The notes beneath the pieces were generated by a model. The model did not search any database and was not told the origin of the DNA. It saw only the letters and a list, made by a program, of their open reading frames with translations. A DNA stretch of 64,000 bases from an uncultured Pelagibacteraceae bacterium (GTDB taxonomy: Bacteria > Pseudomonadota > Alphaproteobacteria > Pelagibacterales > Pelagibacteraceae), in the NCBI GenBank assembly GCA_902576815.1, contig CACGWQ010000004.1:1-64000 (forward strand). The letters are read 5' to 3'. Position numbers and translations under genes: made by a program. Shown one piece after another: positions 62,694-64,000 of this stretch (the first letter of the stretch is position 1; each line of letters begins with the position of its first letter).

Positions 62694-64000
62694 ATGAATA
62701 TTGAATTTGGTCGCAATTTAATCAAAAAAAGAGAATTTTCTGAAGCTCTTGATTTTTTTTTAAAGATTAAAGACAACGAAAAAGATAAAGCAAGAGTATA
62801 TTTCTTTTTAGGATTGATCTATTCAGAGTTAAACAATTACAAAAAAAGTATTGAAAATTATGAAAAATGTTTAGAATTAAAGCCAAATTCAGTCCAAGCT
62901 ATATTCAATCTTGCCGTTGAAAAACAAAACATTGGAAAAATTCATGAAGCAAAATCACTTTATCTAAAAATATTAGATATAGACAAAAAAAATATCAGAA
63001 TTTATTTTGCCCTTTATTCCCTTGATCCAAATTTCATAAACACTGACTATTACAAATTTGTAGAAGGCATAGAACAAAATAATAAACTTGATAAATATGA
63101 AAAGAGTTTAATCTATTTCTTAAAATCGAAAAAAGCAAAATTAATAAAAAATAAAAAAAAAGAAATAAAATATTTAGAAGAATTTCATAAATATTGTTTT
63201 GATCAGAATAAACAAACAAATGAACAATCTCAATTTTATTACACAAATATCATCAATCTTTTATATGATAAAATATCATTTAAAAATTTTAAGAAAACCA
63301 ATCTTAAAAATCTAAATCCAATTTTTATTATTGGTCTGCCAAGATCTGGCTCGACACTTATAGAGTCTTTGATTACATCTTCAAACCAAAATATTCCAAG
63401 TGTTGGTGAAAGCAATTTTTTTAATATTTGTATGTTAAATCAAATTGATAAAAGCTTATTAGTTAAAAAAAAAAGAATTAATAATTTAATAATTGATATT
63501 GAAAAATCACATGAATTTATATTGAATAAATATAATAGTCTGGGTGTTTTGAATAATCGGAGATTTATTGATAAATCGTTAGAAAATTTCTTTAATGTCA
63601 AATTGATACTTAAAATTTTTCCAAACGCCAAATTTATACATTCTTATAGAAACTATAATGATAGTGTAATTTCGATTTATCAATCATATTTAGACCAACT
63701 TTCTTGGACACATAGTATTGAGGATATATTAGACTACGTAAATCAATACATTAAAATAATAAATTATATTAATAAAAATTACAAAAATAATCTTATTAAT
63801 ATTGATTTAAAAAAATTAACAGAGAACCAAGAACTTTTTAGTAAAAAAATTTTTGAATTTTGCAACTTAGAATGGTCAGACAAAATATTGAATTTTTATA
63901 AACGTGAAGATTTATTTATAAAAACATTGAGTAGTTCTCAAATAAGAAACAAAATATTTAGATATGATGAAAATAAGTACAAGAGTTACTATTATTTATT
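62694..64000 (+). CDS. TPR-repeat sulfotransferase (3' end beyond the window)
   Basis: This ORF is open to the right end and therefore not in the track. It starts at the ATG at 62694 (MNIEFGRNLIKKREFSEALD). The first ~120 residues form about three TPR repeats (ARVYFFLGLIYSELNNYKKSIENYEKCLELKPN). A sulfotransferase domain follows, with the PAPS 5'-phosphosulfate loop FIIGLPRSGSTLIESLI (about 204-220) and the 3'-phosphate region FPNAKFIHSYRNYNDSVISI. TPR-sulfotransferases are common in SAR11 and may sulfate proteins or glycans; the acceptor is unknown. It is divergent from the LON-domain gene by 45 bases. Confidence 0.88.
   Translation, partial: MNIEFGRNLIKKREFSEALDFFLKIKDNEKDKARVYFFLGLIYSELNNYKKSIENYEKCLELKPNSVQAIFNLAVEKQNIGKIHEAKSLYLKILDIDKKNIRIYFALYSLDPNFINTDYYKFVEGIEQNNKLDKYEKSLIYFLKSKKAKLIKNKKKEIKYLEEFHKYCFDQNKQTNEQSQFYYTNIINLLYDKISFKNFKKTNLKNLNPIFIIGLPRSGSTLIESLITSSNQNIPSVGESNFFNICMLNQIDKSLLVKKKRINNLIIDIEKSHEFILNKYNSLGVLNNRRFIDKSLENFFNVKLILKIFPNAKFIHSYRNYNDSVISIYQSYLDQLSWTHSIEDILDYVNQYIKIINYINKNYKNNLINIDLKKLTENQELFSKKIFEFCNLEWSDKILNFYKREDLFIKTLSSSQIRNKIFRYDENKYKSYYYL

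Noticed and set aside
1-64000. Transfer RNA, rRNA, tmRNA, insertion sequences, prophage or CRISPR-cas
   Set aside because: I scanned the gaps between genes and saw no tRNA-like cloverleaf, transposase, integrase or repeat-spacer pattern; the gaps are mostly too short to hold them. A tRNAscan/Infernal run would be decisive.

Overview
The window is a gene-dense, very AT-rich stretch of an alphaproteobacterial chromosome. It most likely comes from a SAR11 / Pelagibacterales ('Candidatus Pelagibacter'-like) bacterium. The evidence is strong A/T codon bias, intergenic gaps of mostly 0-60 bases, reduced versions of standard alphaproteobacterial gene clusters (trmB, rimP, rimI, corC, yraN and hrcA are missing from their usual places), and the typical SAR11 neighbourhoods for his, dnaK and the origin. 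I see no CRISPR array, insertion sequence, prophage, rRNA or tRNA.

Layout. Bases 1-10,500 (mostly minus): 5' part of nusA, a UUCG-tetraloop terminator, then metK, lnt, ybeY, phoH (split by a frameshift in a 10-base A run), miaB, a Fur-family regulator and a short tsaB. A plus-strand polysaccharide deacetylase, a Bax-like glucosaminidase, nfu and trpS follow. 10.5-17.6 kb: murJ, maeB, a BON lipoprotein, rsmI, an LpoA-like protein and rdgB. 17.6-24.4 kb (plus): grpE-dnaK-dnaJ-dapB-nth-pfkB-2OG oxygenase. 24.4-28.5 kb: a tiny ArfA-like ribosome-rescue gene missed by the ORF track, an OmpR-type regulator, an L,D-transpeptidase, yggS, a ThiE-like gene, a major porin with its terminator, and a DUF3576 lipoprotein. 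28.5-32.5 kb: leuS-lptE-holA.

32.5-42.2 kb is the origin-proximal block on the minus strand: parB-parA-rsmG-mnmG-mnmE-rho-hemJ-hemH-hemE. Two parS sites lie inside rsmG and mnmG. A 278-base AT-rich gap after hemE carries several near-consensus DnaA boxes and is the best candidate for oriC. From there genes run outward on the plus strand: ppsR-maf-aroE-SDR-coaE-dnaQ. These are followed by secB-fxsA, tim44-like-smr and hslVU.

50.2-53.7 kb is the histidine operon hisB-hisH-[type IV pilin-like]-hisA-hisF-hisE. Between hisE and the HIT/GNAT genes lies an accessory stretch (53.7-57.4 kb). It holds two tiny proteins, a small exported protein and an 895-aa autotransporter-like surface protein with an unusual C-terminal coiled coil. 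The window ends with lolA, ftsK, a UbiH-family hydroxylase, a LON-domain protein and the start of a TPR-sulfotransferase.

The main biological signals beyond routine annotation are: (i) the 40-aa ArfA homologue coupled to a regulator by a TTGA overlap; (ii) the poly(A) frameshift in phoH; (iii) the oriC/parS architecture; (iv) extreme compaction, including a pair of divergent genes whose start codons share one ATGCAT palindrome and nine overlapping convergent gene ends; (v) a terminator placed directly in front of nusA; and (vi) the accessory genes within and after the his operon.
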